A stretch of DNA of 64,000 nucleotides from Hibiscus mutabilis (taxonomy: Eukaryota; Streptophyta; Magnoliopsida; Malvales; Malvaceae): positions 53,698,364 to 53,762,363 of the forward strand of contig CM033721.1 of NCBI GenBank assembly GCA_019671005.1. The letters are read 5' to 3'. Made by a program: the position numbers and the translations under genes. Shown in pieces: positions 1 through 11,355 of this stretch (its first letter is position 1; every line of letters begins with the position of its first letter). The notes under the pieces are model-generated. The model searched no databases, was not told the DNA's origin, and saw only the letters and a list, made by a program, of their open reading frames with translations.

Positions 1-1049
1 GTGGAAAAAAAGGCAAGAACAAAGGAAAGCCTGATTTAGAGGGGAGGATATTCCCTAGGTTCCCATTACTTATGAGTACTTCAAGCGTATTTTCAAGTCT
101 AACGAATTAAGGGACACTGAGAGGGAAGTCCAAGAGGCAATCCGAGAAGGCGAGAGATGTCTTCGTGAAGAACTAACCTGTGAAGCTTTGGAGGAGATGG
201 AAGTGAATGTGATCAGCGAGGGTGACAAGATTGTCCAACCTTTGGCCAAGATCTGCTCATTCTTCCTAGGTGAAGAGCTTAACAATTGGACCTACATGGA
301 CATGGTTGTTGTTTTTAGGTCCGAATCAAAGTAATGCCCAGAACAACCACATTACTTTTGGCCGGAAAGTAACGTGCACCTTTGTAAAAGGGCAACTATG
401 TCACTTTCTATCTGCTTTTAATAAAATGAATGTTTTCCATATCCCCTTCTCAAATGGCAAACATAACATTCATTTCATTCATTGCTTATTTGTTTATTTT
501 TTTTCATATCACAAGATATTCCTTTCCATTCCCAAAGCATACATTCAAACTCGTGCAAGCCCTTTAATATAAACTGTATGAATGATTCATAACCTAATCC
601 CGAGGTAGATTTTGAGCGACCCATCTATTTGGCAAAGATCGAGGGGGAAGATGACAAGGTCCCAGATGAGTTGTTAAGGCTAATGGCAAGTAAAGAAAAG
701 CAAATCCTGCTATATCAAGAAGAAGTAGAGATTTTGAATTTAGGGACCAACAAAGAAATGAAAAAGGTGAAAATCGGCAGTACCCTGTCGCCAAAGGTTA
801 AGAAGGATTTAATGGAACTACTTCTAGAATTCATGGATGTCTTTGCATGGACGTATTAGGATATGATAGGACTGAACATGGATACCGTGGTACACAAGCT
901 CCCTATAAGGCCAAAATACAAGCATGTCCAGCAAAAGCTCCAAAGGATGAGAACGAACATGTTGCTAAAAGTCAGGGAATAAGTACAGAAACAGTTCAAG
1001 GCAGGGTTTTTGAAGGTTTCCAAATACCCAGAATGGGTAGCCAACATAG

Positions 1050-1610
1050 TGCAGTACCAAAAAAGGATGGGAAGGTCCGCATGTGCATGGATTATAGGAA
1101 CCTTAACAGGGCAAGTCCCAAGGACAACTTCCCTTTGCCCCACATTGATATGTTAGTTGAAAACACTGCCGAGAATGCTTGGTTCTTATTCTGAATGGCT
1201 TTCGGGATATAATCAGGTTAAAATACACCTCGAAGACATGAAAAAAAAACCACTTTTGTAACCATGTGGGGTATATTTTGTTACAAGGTAATGTCTTTCG
1301 GGTTAAAAACGTCAGAGTAACCTATCAAAGAGCCATGGTGACCTTGTTCCATGACATGATGCATAAGGAGATTGAGGTGTATGTTGATGACATGATTGCC
1401 AAGTCTCAGACCGAGGAAGAACACATCCAAAATTTGCAAAAACTCTTTTGTAGGCTTAGAAAATACCAACTGAAGGCCAACCCTACTAAATGTACCTTCG
1501 CAGTTACACCTGGGAAACTCTTTGGATTCATGGTAAGCCAGAAAGGAATCGAGATCAATCCTGATAAGGTGAAAGCAATCCAAGAACTCCCGCCATCCTA
1601 AACTCAAAAG
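1050..1610 (+). pseudogene. Reverse transcriptase fragment of the gypsy element
   Basis: The segment at 1060-1190 reads KKDGKVRMCMDYRNLN and then FPLPHID, the conserved fingers region of Ty3/gypsy reverse transcriptase. The catalytic box YVDDM follows at about 1378-1392. Further on come KCTFAV and GFMVSQKGIEINPDKV, the usual thumb-side motifs. The two halves are in different frames and a stop codon lies near 1193, so the enzyme is dead. It would have copied the element RNA into DNA in cytoplasmic particles. Confidence 0.9.
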
Positions 1611-2177
1611 GAAGTCCGAGGATTTTTGGGAAGGTTAAATTACATCTCTCGATTCATCTCTCAATGGACCAAGAAAAGTGACCCCATCTTCAAACTGCTC
1701 CAAAAGAATAATCTGGGAATTTGGGATGAAGATTGTCAGCAAGCGTTAAAAGAGATCAATAAGTATTTTTGATGGAAAATAACAGGACTCTGGTAATGGG
1801 TTGTGTGTTGGGACAACATGACGACTTTGGCAAGAAAGAAAGGGCAATTTACTACTTAAGCAAGAAATTCACCGAGTGTGAAACATGATACTCATTGATC
1901 CAAAAGCTATGTTGTGTCTTGGCATGGGCTACGAAGCGACTCAGGCAATACATGTTGTATCAAACCACCTGCTTAATTTCCCGAATGGATCCGTTGAATT
2001 TTTTTATGGAAGCACCAGCGCTAATCAGGAAAATGGCCCGCTGGCAAATGCTACTGTCAGACTTCGATATCATTTATGTGAGCCAAAAGTGGTAAAAGGA
2101 AGTGTGGTGGTAGATATTTTTGCAAGTCGCGCTTCAGACAACTATGAGCCATTAGATTTAGCTTCACAGATGAGGAT

Positions 2178-2707
2178 TTGATTGGTGCTTTGCTTGAGGA
2201 GAAGCCCGCCACCGAGGGTGAGAGTTGGAAGCTTTACTTTGATGGAGCATCTAATGCCTTAGGCCATGGAATATGGGCAGTGTTAATTTCTCCTAAAAAG
2301 GTCTACTACCCCTTTACAAGTAGGTTGGAATTCTTTTGCACCAACAACGTAGCCGAATATGAGGCTTGTGCCATGAGACTTCGTGCGGCCATACAAAGGA
2401 AAACCAAGGTACTTCAAGTCTTCAGAGACTCGTCCTTATAACCTACCAGCTTCGGAAGGAGTGGGAGACTAGAGATCCAAAATTGATCAAGTACTACGAA
2501 TTGATTCAAGAGTTGGTCAATGGTTTTGAAGAAATCAAGTTTTCCTACTTGTTGAGGGAGGATAATCAGATGGCCAATGCCCTAGCAACCTTTGCCACTG
2601 TGTTCGAATTGAGCCCAAAGGTCGAGATAAAGCCAATTGAGATGCAGATTTTTGAGGTACCAGCCCATTGCTACAATTTGGAGGAGGAGGAGGATGGCAA
2701 CTCATAG
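2178..2707 (+). pseudogene. Second (archaeal-type) RNase H domain of the gypsy element
   Basis: WKLYFDGASNALGHGIWAV is the first strand of an RNase H fold with its first catalytic aspartate. NNVAEYEACAMRLRAA carries the helix with the catalytic glutamate. A frameshift near 2400 moves the rest (KYYELIQELVNGF, REDNQMANALATFA) into another frame, where the last motif has N in place of the usual aspartate. Plant Tat elements carry such an extra RNase H after the retroviral-type one; it sits exactly there, upstream of the integrase zinc-binding region. Confidence 0.85.
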
Positions 2708-2857
2708 TATCATGATGTCCTCCAATACATCAAGTTTCAGGCTTACCCAAAAGGGGCCAATGATAACGATAAAAGAACTATCCGAAGGCTAGCGTCGGGG
2801 TATGTCCATGAAAGAAGAGATTTTGTACAAGAGAAGCAAAGATTAGATGATGTTAAG

Positions 2858-3679
2858 ATGTGTCAATGCTTGAGAAGCCGAAACTATTTTAGCCGAGGTC
2901 CACAGAGGATTGTGTGGAACCACGCCAGTGAATTCTCAATGGCTAGAAAAATCATGAGATATGGATACTTCTGGTCAACCATGAAGGGAGATTGCATCAG
3001 CTATGCAAAGAAGTGCCATAAATGCCAAATCTATGCCGATAAGATACATTCCCCGCCAGTGCCACTCCACGCCATGAATTCACCTTGGCCTTTTACAACT
3101 TGGGGAATAGATGTCATTGGACAAATACACTCAAAGGCTTCTAATGGGCATCGCTTCATCTTGGTATCTATCGATTACTTCACCAAGTGAGTAGAAGCTG
3201 CCTTGTATGCTAACATCACAAGAGCGACGGTTTGCAAATTTCTAAAGAAAGAAATTACATGTCGCTATGGTCTACCCGAAAGAATCATCACAGACAATGC
3301 TTACAACTTGAATAACAAGATGATGACCGAAGTATGCGAGTAGTTCAAAATCGTCCACCATAATTCTACTGCCTGTCGCCCCAGGATGAATGGAGCAGTA
3401 GAGGCAACAAATAAAAATATCAAAAAGATCATAGCAAAGATCACGGAGACTTTCAAGGATTGGCATAAAAGGCTACCCTTTTCTATGTTCGGCTATCGGA
3501 CCTCTGTGAGAACTTCCACTAGGGCAACACCGTACTCCTTGGTGTATGGCACAGAAGTGGTATTACCCATTGAGGTAGAGATCTCATCACTACGAATTTT
3601 GAATGAAGTAAAGTTGGATGAAGCTGAGTGGATGCAAGTCAAGATTGATCAGTTGAACCTCATTGAAGAAAAAAATTGA
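2858..3679 (+). pseudogene. Integrase fragment of the gypsy element
   Basis: CHKCQ at about 3013-3027 is the cysteine pair of the N-terminal zinc-binding domain. The catalytic core is seen as WGIDVIGQ (first aspartate), ERIITDNAYNLNN (second aspartate) and MNGAVEATNKNIKK (glutamate region), so the D, D, E positions are present. In-frame stops near 3188 and 3342 break it. Downstream sequence to about 3950 encodes the usual tail (VYGTEVVLPIEVEI and later LDSVKNYYT) before non-coding DNA begins. Confidence 0.85.
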
Positions 3680-3959
3680 AGGCCATCTCCCATAGTCAAA
3701 TATATCAGAAAAGGATGATGTGAGCTTATAACAAAAAGGTTTGCCTGAGGGAATTTCGAGATGGGGATCTAGTGCTTAAGAGGATCTTATTGAATCAAAT
3801 AGACTTTTCATGGGAAGTGGATGCCCAATTGGGAAGGGCCTTATGTTGTGAAAAAGGCTTTCTCTAGAGGAGCATTAATCCTAGCAGAGATGGATGGAAA
3901 AGAGTTGAGTAACCCCATAAACTTGGACTCTGTCAAGAATTACTATACCTAAGAAGAAG

Positions 3960-5000
3960 AAAAAAACAAAAGGGGAAAAAAGAAAAAAAAGAAAAGAAAA
4001 AAGAAAGAAAGAAAATGAGAGTTCAAGGTGAAAACCCGAATGTGGGCTCCTTGAAACCAAATGAGGGTCTAAATTGAAAACCCAAAAAGGGTGATTCAGA
4101 TAAACTTGGCATTCGGCATCTGATTGACGGGCTCTGCTCCAATTAAAGGGTACACCTCAATCCACGGGTCAACAGGAGTTTCAGTCAATGGAGGCAAGTG
4201 AGAGGTCTACCGCGGTCGATGGGCTCTCATCATTCGTGCAGTCGATGCCATCTATATATTTCCATTTTCTCATGTTTGCCATGACTTTCAAAATCATCCC
4301 AGTATTTCTTTAAGCGTTAATAAAAACCTCTTTATTTCCATTGTCTATTTCCCATGCATCCCCCAAATAGACTGACATAGAATCGTGAAAAGGCAAGAGA
4401 TTTTGTGGCATTACTATTATTTAACCTATTGAGTGTAAGTTGTTTTCGGATTGAAGGCAAAGTTGACAAGACGTCGTATGCTTCTTAGGGCTAAAATATG
4501 AGGAGCTAAAGGTGAAAACTCGAAAGGGTGCCCAAAGAAAAGAAAAGCAGAAAAAGAAAAAGAGAGAAAAGAAAAGAAAATGCCGTAAAAGAAAAAAGAA
4601 AAAGAAAGAAGAGAAAAAGAAAAAAAAAGAAAAAGAGAAAAAAAGAAATGAAAGAGAAAAACCTCTAAGTGAAAACCCGAACTGGGCACTTGAAGGAAAA
4701 GAAATCTCTAAAGTGAAAACCTGAAAAGGCACCTTAGAGAAAAAGTTCGAGGGTTTAGAAAAATGGGCATAGAGGGCGAACCCGAGTGAAAGGTTAGGGA
4801 CCGTCTTTACCAAGAAGAGAAGAGGAAAACAAGAGAATATCAAAGTTGAGGGACCAAAGAAGAGAAAGTTTCCAAGAAAGTTATCATTCATGCATCACGC
4901 TCAGTTAGACATCCTTAAGTTAGGATTATGCTAAATCACACCATCATAGTATTTCATATATTTTCACAGATATTTAAATGACAAAGTAAAGAACTGGGAA
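3960..5000 (+). repeat. Purine-rich 3' non-coding region of the gypsy element
   Basis: Long A/G-only tracts (3950-4020 and 4540-4665) alternate with a short recurring motif close to GTGAAAACCCGAAAGGG near 4029, 4075, 4511, 4670 and 4712. Open frames here are purely lysine/arginine/glutamate on one strand and phenylalanine/serine on the other, an artefact of composition. Long non-coding stretches between pol and the 3' LTR are usual in Tat elements. Confidence 0.65.
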
Positions 5001-5010
5001 AGGGTTGCAA

Positions 5011-5330
5011 GAAAAGGATTTCAAGCTCACCACCTCACGGATTTCAGGTGAAGGATTTCGAACTCGACGCATTTGAGCGAAGGAGGTAGATACTCAAAGC
5101 TCAACTTTTAGGCAAAGGATTTCAAACTCGTCACATTAGAGCGAAGGAGGTAGATACTCAAAGCTCAACTTTTAGGTGAAGGATTTCGAGCTCACAACAT
5201 CAGAATTTCAGAGCAAATGAGGCAAATACTCATAGCTCAAGGATTTTAGGCGAAGGATTTCAATCTCGCCACATCAAGACTTCGGAGCGAAGCAGGCAAA
5301 TACTCATAGCTCCATATTTTAGAAAGAGAA
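5011..5330 (+). repeat. Tandem repeat, about four units of 63-72 bp
   Basis: Units begin with AGGYGAAGGATTTC near 5047, 5110, 5174 and 5246 and share GAGCGAAGGAGGTAGATACTC and a run ending in AGCTCAACTTTTAGG. Spacing is 63, 64 and 72 bp. It lies just upstream of the probable 3' LTR of the gypsy element, in the part of Tat elements where tandem repeats often arise. Confidence 0.8.
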
Positions 5331-5575
5331 AGGCTAAACAGTTCTAGGGGAACTCACAGCTCGGAATCTCCAAGCAGGGAAATGGGATAAAATTAGTGCT
5401 TATGGTCTTTACTTTATTCTTGTTCCACAAGGATAAGCAAAGAAGAGCAGCTGTAATCACTAATTTTATACGGGGTGTTAACCCACTTTTGTGTTTTATA
5501 TTTTGCAATAACGGGCTTTTCATATCTATTTTATCTATCTACATAGCTTATGAATGAAAACTCGAGAAAACACCA

Positions 5576-7240
5576 AAAAAGGGCTACAATTCGCTTATTA
5601 CAATGTGTATATATATATGTAATACTTTCTGATATTATGTTATTACCCATTAAAAAACCCTAAATATTATTATTATTACTATTGTTATGTAATTATATTA
5701 TTGTTATATTGTTATTACTTTAAAAAAATTAAAGAAATAAAAGCAAAAAAAGATTATTAAACTTAATTAAATGAAGACCCACATATATATAAAAAAGGGA
5801 GTCCAGTCCATTTACAATTAAAATGATAAATCCACATATATATTGTTATTATATTATTCGCTTTATTCTTGATAAACGTTGTATATACTTCGCATTTTAG
5901 ATGCATTTTATTATCCCCTTGAATGTATAGTTTATTTTCATGTTATTTGTTCTATTTTAGATAGTAGGTCCTTAGGATTTAATTAATTTAAAACATACCC
6001 TTGGCTTAATCGGGTGTGTCTTGAGATTAATTAAACTAAATATAGGCTCTTTAGATTAGTTGAAATTTTAGTTTTTGGACCTTTTAGGATAGTTTAGGGT
6101 AATTTAATCTAATTAATCTAAAGTGTGCGCTCGGCTTATTGGGACATAATCTTTAAATTAATTAAATTAGATTTAGGATTAGATTTTTAGAATCATAGTT
6201 AGACATTAGGTTCGAATTGGTTTGATAAATTTAAATTTATCCTTGCTTATTGGAATAAATGTTAAATTTGTTAAACTAGTTGAACACTTATTAATTACTC
6301 CTTAGGGTAAAATTGACAAAGCCTAGGTGGACACTTAATTCAAATCACGATTTAATTAATTTGACTCACTTTAAATAGAGTCCTTGGATTATTGGGATAC
6401 TAGATTAAAATTAGTCAAATTAATTATCGCTCAAGAATTTGTAAATCATTAGGAGTTCTTTTTAGGGGTAATTAATTTAGGGCTAATATTAGATTGACCT
6501 AGCTAATAATTAGATCATTAATTAAATTTCTATAATTTGGGCCTTTTAGGATAGGACTTTAGTGGGCCTAGGGTTTTAATTTTCAAGCCCTACTTTGCCA
6601 TACATTCCCAATTGTCATCCATATGACCTTTAGTTTTATAATTAGGCATGGAAATTAACTAACTTAAACCATAAAAAAGGAGGTATTCATTAATTCTGAT
6701 ATTTGTGTCGTAATAGTCCTAGCTCAATAGATGTTGACCAAATATTTGAATTAATCCCTACCGTCCGAAGGTAAACATTAATTAAAAGTTGACAAACCAT
6801 ATCATCATGTTTAAATGCTTGCATCATGCATAAAGGTAATGTACAGAATTTGAACGATAAATTAACACAGCAGTCGGCCTTATTCGATGTCAGTTTAATC
6901 TATGGTCCATTGTATTGTCACCTTTAATTAATTAGGGCCCACCAATTTGACTAAGCCCACTTAAATAGAACTCATACTCAATTGAGAACATTTAATTAAC
7001 GTTAATTTGAATTTCATACGTTTCCATTTATTAAAAGCAATATATGATTTGGTACTAATTTCGGGCGTCGTGGGGATGCTAACCATTCCCCACACGTAAC
7101 CAACTCCCGAACCCAATTTCACGCTTCTTTGGTTTTCTGGTGTCCTGTCTAACTTAGCCAAGTGACCGGTGGTGACTCTAAGTCCTCTTATTTTCCAAAA
7201 AGAGCTAAAAAGATTTTTCAATTACAAAAAAGGTCGCTAC
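5576..7240 (+). mobile_element. Probable 3' LTR of the Tat-like element
   Basis: An AT-rich, non-coding stretch that follows the repeat region. A polypurine-like AAAAAAGGG lies at about 5573-5582, and the stretch ends near 7240 at GGTCGCTACA. The matching 5' LTR is outside the window, so neither boundary can be confirmed. The left edge is a guess from the purine run; the right edge fits a terminal CA. No gene is visible inside. Confidence 0.45.
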
Positions 7241-7819
7241 AGTTGAGTATAATATATTGGGAGTCAAGGAATGAGTCTTAAGGTTTAGAAGCCTCGAATG
7301 AATTATACATGTTAATTAAATGATTGTTTAAGTAAACTAGTAATAATTCTATGGGATTAGATAAGGATATAGTGACTCATATTAGTCGATTTAGTTTTAA
7401 GAAAATGAATTATGGATCTTCGATGTTCTTATGTGATAGTTCGAAAAGATGGTATTAGTATAACAAAGATGTAGTTAATAGCTAAGGGTTTTAAGATGTC
7501 TCACTAAAGAATGAATTAGATTAATCTAGTTGGCCTAATTTGTTAAAAACCTTAGAAGATTAAAATCGAAGTCTAAGCCACCTTTGTAAAGAATGGTTGA
7601 ATGCATTTAAAAGGTAAAAGGCATCAAATGCTTGTGAAATGAAAGGTCTTAGTTCGATGCTTGATGAACAAGTTATGTACTTGAATCCTTTTAAGGTAAC
7701 TTGAGTTAGGGTTTAAAATTGTTGCTAAATTTGAGTAATTTGTAGTATAAGCTTGTCTTTGATTTACCTTTGGTGTTTTGAAATCAGTCTACATGTGCTA
7801 AATCATTCTTTGTTTGTTC
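7241..7819. other. Unassigned intergenic DNA
   Basis: AT-rich sequence between the end of the Tat-like element and the next retrotransposon. No coding similarity, RNA gene or clear repeat structure was recognised. It may be an old, diverged LTR piece. Confidence 0.4.
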
Positions 7820-7870
7820 TGTAACACCTTCTAGTTCGGTTTACTCCTAAACTAGGTTAGCGGTGTTACA
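7820..7870. repeat. 51-bp segment with LTR-like ends TGTAACACC / GGTGTTACA
   Basis: The segment starts TGTAACACC and ends GGTGTTACA, the termini typical of the Tekay-type LTRs in this window, but is only 51 bp long. It contains an internal palindrome (CTAGTT ... AACTAG). It abuts the protease fragment directly, so it looks like a junction relic, for example the two ends of an LTR left after deletion. Confidence 0.5.
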
Positions 7871-9080
7871 CCAGCACCCTATGCTCACTCAGCCAATCCA
7901 TGCCCAAAATAACATCAAAATCGTGGAATGGAAACTCCATCAAGTCAACGGAAAACTCATGGCCCTGAACAACTAATGAGCATCTCCTATACAACCGTTT
8001 AAGCTGTAACCATCTCACCAAAGGAACTAGTTACTAAGATACCCACATTTAAGATCTCAACAAGTACATGTAACAAATGCCCATGTTCACTTAAAATGTA
8101 AGAATGAGTGGACCCCAAATCAATTAAGAAAATAATGACAAATATTGCAAGGTAAAAGTACATGCGATCACATCGGTGTCATTATGACCCTCGTGATTAG
8201 CATAGATCTGAGTCGGCCCACCATTTTTCAATTGCATACCAACTGTATGAGCCACAGTCCTCTGACCATCGTCACGCCTTTGAAAATTACCCCCACCATG
8301 GCCTCGTTCTCTAGCAGGTGCAATAGCTTGAACCGGTACATCTCTCGTAAAGTGAGACAATCACGCTTCAGATTCAAGGGTGATCCCCACTCCAAACAAG
8401 TTCCAGCCGCTCCCCAACACTCCCCGGTGTGGCGTCTCCCACAATGCTCGCACCCATTAGTAACGCGTACACCTTGATTGCAGCCACCACCACCACACTT
8501 ATAGTTTGATTTATATCGCTTATCATGTGACCTCTTGTTCTGCCTTCCAAAAAAGCTAGAATCTGCAGTTCTCTTCCCCGAACTCGCATTCACCACTTGC
8601 ATAGAACCACCCAGGGACTGCTCAATATTTATAGCCCTGTTGACCAAAACATGAAAATTTGTGTAGTCCGCCAACAAGTACGTCTTGATGTCCTTAACAA
8701 GTCTATAACAGAACCTGTCACACCTCTATCTATCATTCGAAACCAACTTAGAACCATACTGGCTCAACCGAACAAATTTCACCTCGTACTCAGACACCGT
8801 CATGCCACCTTGCACCAATGACATAAACTCATGCTTCTTGGCATCTAGGTACTATGGACCAAGATACTTCATCTTGAAAGCCATCCAGAAGAACTCCAAA
8901 TTCACATCAGCATCAGGAACTCCCGCAATTATGGTTACCCACCAATGATATGCATCATCGTGCAACAAGGATACGATACAACCCAACTTACGTGCATCAT
9001 TGCAATCCATCTGATTTAGAATATGGATAGTGCTCTCAAGCCACTCTTTCACTGCCTCAGGATTCAATCCTCTAAACTTC

Positions 9081-9296
9081 GTACCTCCCAAGCTACGAAG
9101 GCACTCCAGAGGCAACCCATGATTAATGACCACAGTAGGCGTTGGTGCTTGCACATGCACTCTAACTATCGCCTCCTGAAAAGCTCTCGTACCTCCCAAG
9201 CTATGAAGGCACTCCAGAGGCAACCCATGATTAATGACCACAGCAGGCGTTGGTGCTTGCACATGCACTCTAACTATCGCCGCCTAAAAAGCTCCC
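9081..9296 (-). repeat. 108-bp tandem duplication inside gag
   Basis: Two adjacent copies starting at 9081 and 9189 share GTACCTCCCAAGCTA, GGCACTCCAGAGGCAACCCA and CGTTGGTGCTTGCACATGCA with only a few differences. The period of 108 is a multiple of three, so the copies stay in frame and give the gag product two copies of the peptide HGLPLECL. Confidence 0.85.
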
Positions 9297-9726
9297 ATCA
9301 TCGCTTGGATTAACAGTGTCATGTCGCCAAAAATTGGCCCTTGCGGTGCCTGAGGTACACCATCGACCCTAACACTAGCACCAATAAGAGGAATAGGTAG
9401 AGGATGAGGCAAATGTTAATAGAAATCACACCATCCTCAGGATTTGGGTCATTTTGAGAATTACTTGTGTTAGCACGCGTCTCAAGTCAAGGATCCATAC
9501 TTACAAAAGCATATTCACACAACATAACACAATAAAGTCAAGGTAGCATTCGGCAAAGAATCCAATACAACCTCATAGAACATTTTGAAACAACGATTAT
9601 AGGTAATGTATTCCCATTTATACCTCTAACATAACAACGATCATCATATTCACTCATAAACACGTACTCAAGAAACATGACATCAATTAAGAAAACAACA
9701 ACAATACCCAACAATCACAAACCTGG

Positions 9727-9738
9727 CTCTGATACCAT
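9727..9738 (-). promoter_or_regulatory. Retrotransposon primer-binding site, initiator Met-tRNA type
   Basis: The minus strand reads TGGTATCAGAGCCAGG just downstream of the LTR end, complementary to the 3' end of plant initiator methionine tRNA (TGGTATCAGAGC). It lies 4 bp from the LTR terminus at 9743, the normal place. It fixes the orientation and lineage of this element. Confidence 0.85.
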
Positions 9739-9742
9739 CAAA

Positions 9743-10430
9743 TGTAACCCCTCGACCTGGCCTAGACGCCAGACCGAGTCGAGTGAGCTACATTGGGTTT
9801 TGTTTCAACAAAACCCAAAATGATTAACTACGTTAGGTCTATTTTTTCCTTTTTATCTTGTCTAGATGTAACATTACGACCTAGGGTGAGCATACCAGCA
9901 GCGGGTAAAATATCAACTCAATCGGGCGTCAAATTGACATCCAATTGTTTATGTTTGCAATTTAGGGACCAAACTCCAAATCTACAAAAATATAGGGACT
10001 TAATTGATTTTGAAGTTACCAATCCTAAATTATTCATTTTACATGCTTACTTGCCAAAAACCAGCTCAGAACAATCATCCAAACTCATTCAATTCCATTC
10101 ATAAGAACCATGGACCTAAACGAAAGAATTGCAAAACATAAATCCTCCACCAACTAACTAAACGGCAAGTTTTACTGATACAGACCCAAGGTGTATCGGT
10201 ACGCGGCTTCACCAAATAAAAATAGATTCTAGTAGCTAAAAAGTGTATTGATACATGTCTCTATGTACCGATACGAGGCCACCTAAAATGCATTCTTGTA
10301 CCGATATAGAGCCCCGCATATCGGTACGCCTGGACCTGTAATGTCCAAACTTGCTGGTTTTTCTCTTGAATATGGATTCGAAGATCCCTTAACTCAACAT
10401 AAACATACAACTAAACTAAGGGTCAAACCA
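9743..10430 (-). mobile_element. Truncated LTR of the minus-strand Tekay-like element
   Basis: Starts on the + strand with TGTAACCCCTCGACC next to the primer-binding site. It matches the beginning of the LTR at 18709 (shared blocks around GCATACCAGCA, TAGGGACCAAA and the ACATGCTT region), but breaks off near 10430 where a + strand internal tail begins. The full LTR of this type is about 3.9 kb, so most is missing. It contains several copies of GTATCGGTAC-like motifs at 10190-10330. Confidence 0.7.
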
Positions 10431-10484
10431 TGTTTTTAACACAAGGCAACATGATCAATTCATGTGAATATACCACAATCACAA

Positions 10485-11355
10485 TTATGTAGGGTGAGTG
10501 CATAGTTTTGTTGGGAGTCCGTTGAGGGATGATACTTTTTGGTTGGTATAGTTTGTTATTTTCGGCAAATGTGAGATCCAAATAGGAAGTTTGTTTGGTT
10601 TGTTTGTGGGTTGGGTTGTACAACACTGAGGTGTGTACACGTCACCTTTTGATGTGAGATTCGAGGTTTGTTATAGAACCATATCCCTTGGTGGGATTTC
10701 ATGCGATAACAAATCCGAGTGATGGTACAGATGACATGTTTCCATACGCATTAAAGTTTCGAGTTTAAGACTCTTAAGTGAACCGTGTTAATGGGAGTTG
10801 TATTAGTTGCCATTATGAGTTATCATGCCGAGTTAAGGTAAGTGCTTGAGGTGAGTTGAGACATCGTTCGTTTTCAGAGGCCTTGCACTGGGCAAGCAAT
10901 GATATTGATATGAGATGCCATAAGAGTTAGTCTCCTTTAGGGAGTCACCACGATAGGAATCATTTGATTTGGTTTTAACGGTTATTTAATCTCCTATTCT
11001 TTTAGATCATACGGAGTTGCTGAAAGATTTTGTTGTGCAACAAACTTTTGGGTTCTACAGCAAAATTTAAGTTTCTTTGATGACTTATTTGTGTGATGTT
11101 TTGTCGGGATACCAATGTGTTTTATTTGTCACTTGTAATGTACCAAGCGAAGACAGGTTCATTCTAAGAGAAGAATCAGTTGAGATTATATTTGTATCAT
11201 TAGAAGACAAGGGCTATAGTTGATAAGCGTTGTGAGAGATCAGAGTAGTGCAGCGGGAAATCTTTTAGAGCATCGAAGAGTTGTAATGTTCAAGCATCTC
11301 CATTGGTTTATGAATACAAATTTCGAGGAAGAAATTTCTTTTAAGGAGGGAAGAG
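10485..11355 (+). mobile_element. 3' internal tail of a + strand Tekay-like element
   Basis: Homologous to 17760-18643: shared runs include TTTGTGGGTTGGGTTGTA, GGGAGTCACCACGA and TTTTGGGTTCTACAGCA. It ends with TTCGAGGAAGAAATTTCTTT followed by a purine tract AAGGAGGGAAGAG, the usual end of the internal region and polypurine tract of plant Del/Tekay elements. No intact coding frame remains. Confidence 0.75.

Larger units (their letters stand above)
1..3960 (+). mobile_element. Ty3/gypsy (Tat-like) pol region, decayed
   Basis: Polyprotein remnant of an LTR retrotransposon, readable in all three forward frames because of many stops and frameshifts. In order: a linker rich in E/K residues (about 70-860), reverse transcriptase (about 1050-1610), first RNase H (about 1700-2100), a second RNase H (2180-2620), a zinc-binding segment (about 2900-3040) and an integrase core (3100-3430). 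The second RNase H between RNase H and integrase is the mark of the Tat lineage in plants, which is family knowledge; the domain order is seen in the sequence. No reading frame stays open for more than about 115 codons, so it cannot make a polyprotein. The 5' part (LTR, gag, protease) lies left of the window. A stretch at about 330-600 shows no pol similarity and may be a small insertion. Confidence 0.9.
7871..9742 (-). mobile_element. Tekay/Del-like gypsy gag-protease fragment, decayed
   Basis: Read on the minus strand from high to low coordinates: leader with primer-binding site, gag, zinc knuckle, then protease up to 7871, where the element is cut off before reverse transcriptase. Gag is seen at 8850-9100 (PEAVKEWLESTIHILNQM, then DDAYHWWVTI), which is the retrotransposon gag domain. 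The knuckle region at about 8380-8460 reads CEHCGRRHTGEC and a second, damaged C-x-C unit. The protease end reads DFDVILGMDWLSEH at 7872-7930, the flap-side motif of the aspartic protease. Several stops and frameshifts break it. Confidence 0.85.

Noticed and set aside
1..3960. Integrated plant pararetrovirus
   Set aside because: The second RNase H domain and the integrase identify an LTR retrotransposon; no movement or coat protein is present.
4421..4891. 156-codon minus-strand frame rich in Phe and Ser, and the + strand Lys/Arg-rich frame opposite it
   Set aside because: Both follow from an A/G-only tract; no domain, and composition alone explains them.
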